Shown piece after piece: positions 6,655 through 8,208 of a stretch of 8,208 nt of DNA. Location: positions 1-8,208 of the forward strand of contig JAIPFS010000056.1 in the NCBI GenBank assembly GCA_021736545.1, written 5' to 3'. The translations under genes and the position numbers were made by a program. The stretch comes from Spirochaetia bacterium. Its GTDB lineage: Bacteria; Spirochaetota; Spirochaetia; PWKH01. The first letter of the stretch is position 1, and every line of letters starts with the position of its first letter. The notes beneath the pieces are model-generated. The model did no database searches. It saw only the letters and a list, made by a program, of their open reading frames with translations, and was not told the DNA's origin.

Positions 6655-6712
6655 GGCTTTACTTTTTTTATCTTTTGTCTGTTTCGGGGCTCAGCATTTT
6701 CTTTTTGAATTC

Positions 6713-7702
6713 TTATTGAAAAGCCTCGGGATGAAATATTTTTGCTAAATCCAGAACAGCAGAGGCATTTCTCGGCCCCTGCCGGTCGAGCTTATTATTA
6801 TCAATTTCGTGAACATTCCCATTCTTAATTGCGGGAATTTCCTCATATCCTGGTGTTTGAACAAGGCGTTCTTTAGTATCAAAATATTTTGAACAAATCA
6901 GGATATCGGGATTGTCTTCAATGATTTTTTCTATGCTGTAACTCCAGCCTTGAATATCTTCGGCAACATTATTTCCGCCGGCTAGGGTGATAAGCTGATG
7001 TATGAAGGTATTTCCTCCTGCAGTAAAATCGCCCCATTCTCCAAAGTCAACCACATAATACACATCCGGTTTTTCGAGTCCATCAATTCTATTCCGTATA
7101 TCCTGAATCAGGTCTTTCATGTCATTAACGATTCGGGAAGCTTCCTCTTCAGCTCCAAGCAGGCGCCCTGTTTCAGAAATAATTGTATAAGCTCCTTCAA
7201 GGTTTTTATCAGCATATAAAGCAGCAATTGTAAGGCCGGATTTTTCCAGAGCATTAACAACTTCTTTTCCCACATGTGCAGACGCTAAGATTAGATCAGG
7301 GTTTAATTCAATTATACTTTCCAGGCTGGGATCCATTATGGAACCAACTGAAGGTATATTAGAAACATCAGCGGGGTAATCACAGTAATCTGTACGGCCT
7401 ACCAGATTGTCACCTTTGCCCAAAGCAAAAATTGTTTCTGTTATATTTGGCCCTAATGAAATTATCCGCTGCGGTTTTTCCTCAATTACTACTTTCCGAT
7501 CATATGAATCGATTATTTCAGCAAAGACTTCCTTCTTAGATGGTTCTTCGGAACTTACACCATTTTCTGTGTTTTTTCTCATATCATTCATTTGTTCCTG
7601 CTGTCCCTGCGCTGCCTGCTTTCCTTGAGAAAAAGCTGGAATTGCAGCTAGCAGGAGACATAAAACACCTAGAAACAATTTGAGTTTTGTTTTTGAAAAC
7701 AT
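6713..7702 (-). CDS. btuF: Periplasmic cobalamin/corrinoid-binding protein
   Basis: A 329-residue substrate-binding protein of the helical-backbone class (Peripla_BP_2, the BtuF/FhuD/FepB group) that would deliver corrinoid to the permease. The ATG at 7702 is chosen because GAGGTG lies 4 nt upstream and a classic signal peptide follows directly: MFSKTKLK, a hydrophobic core LFLGVLCLLLAAI, and probable cleavage after AFS. Longer in-frame starts up to 7750 would run through the riboswitch expression platform. The Cys in GVLC lacks a small residue before it, so it is not a convincing lipobox. A polar, Gln- and Glu-rich linker of about 45 residues precedes the domain. The domain begins PQRIISLGPNITETIFALG, then VGRTDYCDYP with IPSVG, matching the family N-lobe. 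GFEWGDFTAGG-like sequence (GEWGDFTAGGNTF) and NPDILICS fit the second lobe. It is first in the operon, behind a cobalamin riboswitch. Confidence 0.9.
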   Translation of the reverse strand: MFSKTKLKLFLGVLCLLLAAIPAFSQGKQAAQGQQEQMNDMRKNTENGVSSEEPSKKEVFAEIIDSYDRKVVIEEKPQRIISLGPNITETIFALGKGDNLVGRTDYCDYPADVSNIPSVGSIMDPSLESIIELNPDLILASAHVGKEVVNALEKSGLTIAALYADKNLEGAYTIISETGRLLGAEEEASRIVNDMKDLIQDIRNRIDGLEKPDVYYVVDFGEWGDFTAGGNTFIHQLITLAGGNNVAEDIQGWSYSIEKIIEDNPDILICSKYFDTKERLVQTPGYEEIPAIKNGNVHEIDNNKLDRQGPRNASAVLDLAKIFHPEAFQ

Positions 7703-7706
7703 ATTA

Positions 7707-7712
7707 CACCTC
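7707..7712 (-). promoter_or_regulatory. Strong Shine-Dalgarno site fixing the btuF start
   Basis: GAGGTG on the minus strand lies 4 nt before the ATG at 7702 and overlaps an in-frame upstream ATG (7714). Of the possible starts, only the 7702 ATG has proper spacing. This site is the natural target if the riboswitch controls translation. Confidence 0.75.
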
Positions 7713-7752
7713 ATATTCGGGTAGTTAGATACGGGCATGTACAGGCACACCC

Positions 7753-7773
7753 AAGTCCATACACCGTGGACTT
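7753..7773 (-). promoter_or_regulatory. Hairpin in the riboswitch expression platform
   Basis: AAGTCCA (7773-7767) and TGGACTT (7759-7753) form a perfect 7-bp stem with a 7-nt loop CGGTGTA. It starts 16 nt after the B12 box. No U run follows, so it is not an intrinsic terminator. Its position fits the regulatory hairpin whose loop docks with the aptamer in cobalamin riboswitches; this role is inferred. Confidence 0.55.
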
Positions 7774-7782
7774 TTCAGGTCT

Positions 7783-7962
7783 ACAAACAGGCAGGTCTCC
7801 TGACTTTGATACAATACATATCCCCTTCCCAAAACATCCTAGTAGGTAGGATTTTCAGTGGATTAGAATTTCGGGCGAAATTCTGATATGATTAATACAT
7901 CAATTACAGTGGCGGGACCGTATAGGATTTACACCTATTTCCCTTTTAATCAAGCAAGAACC
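7783..7962 (-). promoter_or_regulatory. Cobalamin riboswitch aptamer
   Basis: Read on the minus strand, the leader carries the conserved pieces in order. The first is GGGAAATAGGTGTAAATCC, followed by ACGGTCCCGCCACTGTAA (about 7942-7905). A variable hairpin AGAATTTC/GAAATTCT with loop GCCC lies at 7884-7865. CCACTG and a hairpin ATCCTA/TAGGAT (7852-7836) come next, then GGGAAGG (7828-7822). The B12 box AAGTCAGGAGACCTGCC (7806-7790) completes it, differing from the common AAGCCAGGAGACCTGCC at a single base. The family (Rfam Cobalamin class) binds adenosylcobalamin or other cobalamins and represses uptake or synthesis genes. The exact ends are approximate. The target is the btuFCD-type operon beginning about 80 nt downstream. 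Confidence 0.95.
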
Positions 7963-7972
7963 TATTCTTTTT

Positions 7973-7986
7973 TAACTCTAGAGTTA
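7973..7986 (-). promoter_or_regulatory. Perfect 14-bp palindrome on the B12 operon -10
   Basis: TAACTCTAGAGTTA is fully palindromic and covers the -10 hexamer of the riboswitch promoter. A repressor bound here would block transcription. A palindrome of this length is expected about once in two windows of this size by chance, so only the position makes it notable. Confidence 0.35.
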
Positions 7987-8003
7987 TGTTTTATTTCTGT
8001 CAA
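7975..8003 (-). promoter_or_regulatory. Promoter of the riboswitch-btuFCD operon
   Basis: On the minus strand a perfect TTGACA (8003-7998) is followed after 17 bp by TAGAGT (7980-7975, four of six matches). The start is expected near 7968, a few bases before the riboswitch aptamer. Position and spacing strongly support it. Confidence 0.75.
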
Positions 8004-8014
8004 GAAGTTTAATG

Positions 8015-8045
8015 TGAAAAGAAAAGAAACCTGAAAAGAAAAGAA
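8015..8045. repeat. Purine-rich tract with a 14-bp direct repeat
   Basis: TGAAAAGAAAAGAA occurs at 8015-8028 and again at 8032-8045, within an almost pure purine stretch extending to about 8080. It separates the tRNA-Glu terminator from the B12 operon promoter. It may be simple sequence; no gene is seen in it. Confidence 0.7.
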
Positions 8046-8067
8046 GAAAAGAATAAGGTAAAGAATG

Positions 8068-8111
8068 AAAAAAAGGACGATCATAAAACCTTAACGGCTT
8101 ACAGATCGTCC
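8068..8111 (-). terminator. Intrinsic terminator of tRNA-Glu
   Basis: On the minus strand GGACGATC (8111-8104) pairs exactly with GATCGTCC (8082-8075) and is followed by seven T (8074-8068). The 21-nt interior can form a further short stem (AAGCC with GGTTT). It begins 9 nt after the tRNA end. Confidence 0.88.
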
Positions 8112-8120
8112 AATTTAAAG

Positions 8121-8192
<72 letters not shown>

Positions 8193-8208
8193 ACAATCCG
8201 GTTGCCCG

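Noticed and set aside
7620..7702. Lipoprotein signal (Cys in GVLC) in the binding protein
   Set aside because: The residue before Cys is Leu and strongly hydrophobic residues follow it, so it is inside the signal-peptide core rather than at a lipobox.
7703..7750. Longer btuF start (GTG at 7750) adding 16 residues
   Set aside because: The extension lies in the riboswitch expression platform and spoils the signal peptide, while the ATG at 7702 has a well-placed GAGGTG.

Overview
The window looks like ordinary chromosome from an AT-rich, Gram-negative-type bacterium, most likely a spirochaete of the Treponema/Spirochaeta kind. This is an inference from the low GC content, two tRNA genes without an encoded CCA end, a class IV (CYTH) cyclase-like gene, and a membrane protein whose C-terminal tail resembles a spirochaete family I recall; no database search was possible. 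I see no insertion sequence, phage gene, CRISPR array or other sign of transfer.

Layout. A tRNA-Met(CAT) with a near-consensus promoter and an intrinsic terminator opens the window (25-177). Three plus-strand genes follow, each apparently its own unit: an MFS transporter (379-1830), a multi-spanning membrane protein of unknown function (1992-2765), and a CYTH-domain protein, probably a class IV adenylate cyclase or triphosphatase (2992-3591). Two of their upstream regions hold short tandem repeats: three 19-bp units before the MFS gene and four perfect 11-bp units before the CYTH gene. Convergent to these, on the minus strand, come galM (aldose 1-epimerase, 3676-4692), an ABC ATPase (4763-5620), a BtuC/FecCD-type permease (5617-6654) and a BtuF-type binding protein (6713-7702). 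Ahead of the binding-protein gene are a cobalamin riboswitch (about 7783-7962) and a sigma70-type promoter. A tRNA-Glu(TTC) with its terminator closes the window.

How it works together. The riboswitch identifies the ABC genes as a vitamin B12 (or related corrinoid) uptake system. The periplasmic protein binds the corrinoid, the permease and the coupled ATPase (ATGA overlap) import it, and the riboswitch lowers expression when the intracellular coenzyme is sufficient. galM is downstream on the same strand and could be read from the same transcript, but it has its own TTGACC-17-TAAAAT promoter placed so that the mRNA would begin at or next to the start codon, with no Shine-Dalgarno sequence visible. 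That suggests leaderless expression.

I found no clearly new multi-gene system. The points most worth a second look are the helically phased 11-bp repeats where the -35 region of the CYTH gene should be, the apparently leaderless galM, the riboswitch expression platform without a U-tract, and the uncharacterised membrane protein with its conserved-looking tail.
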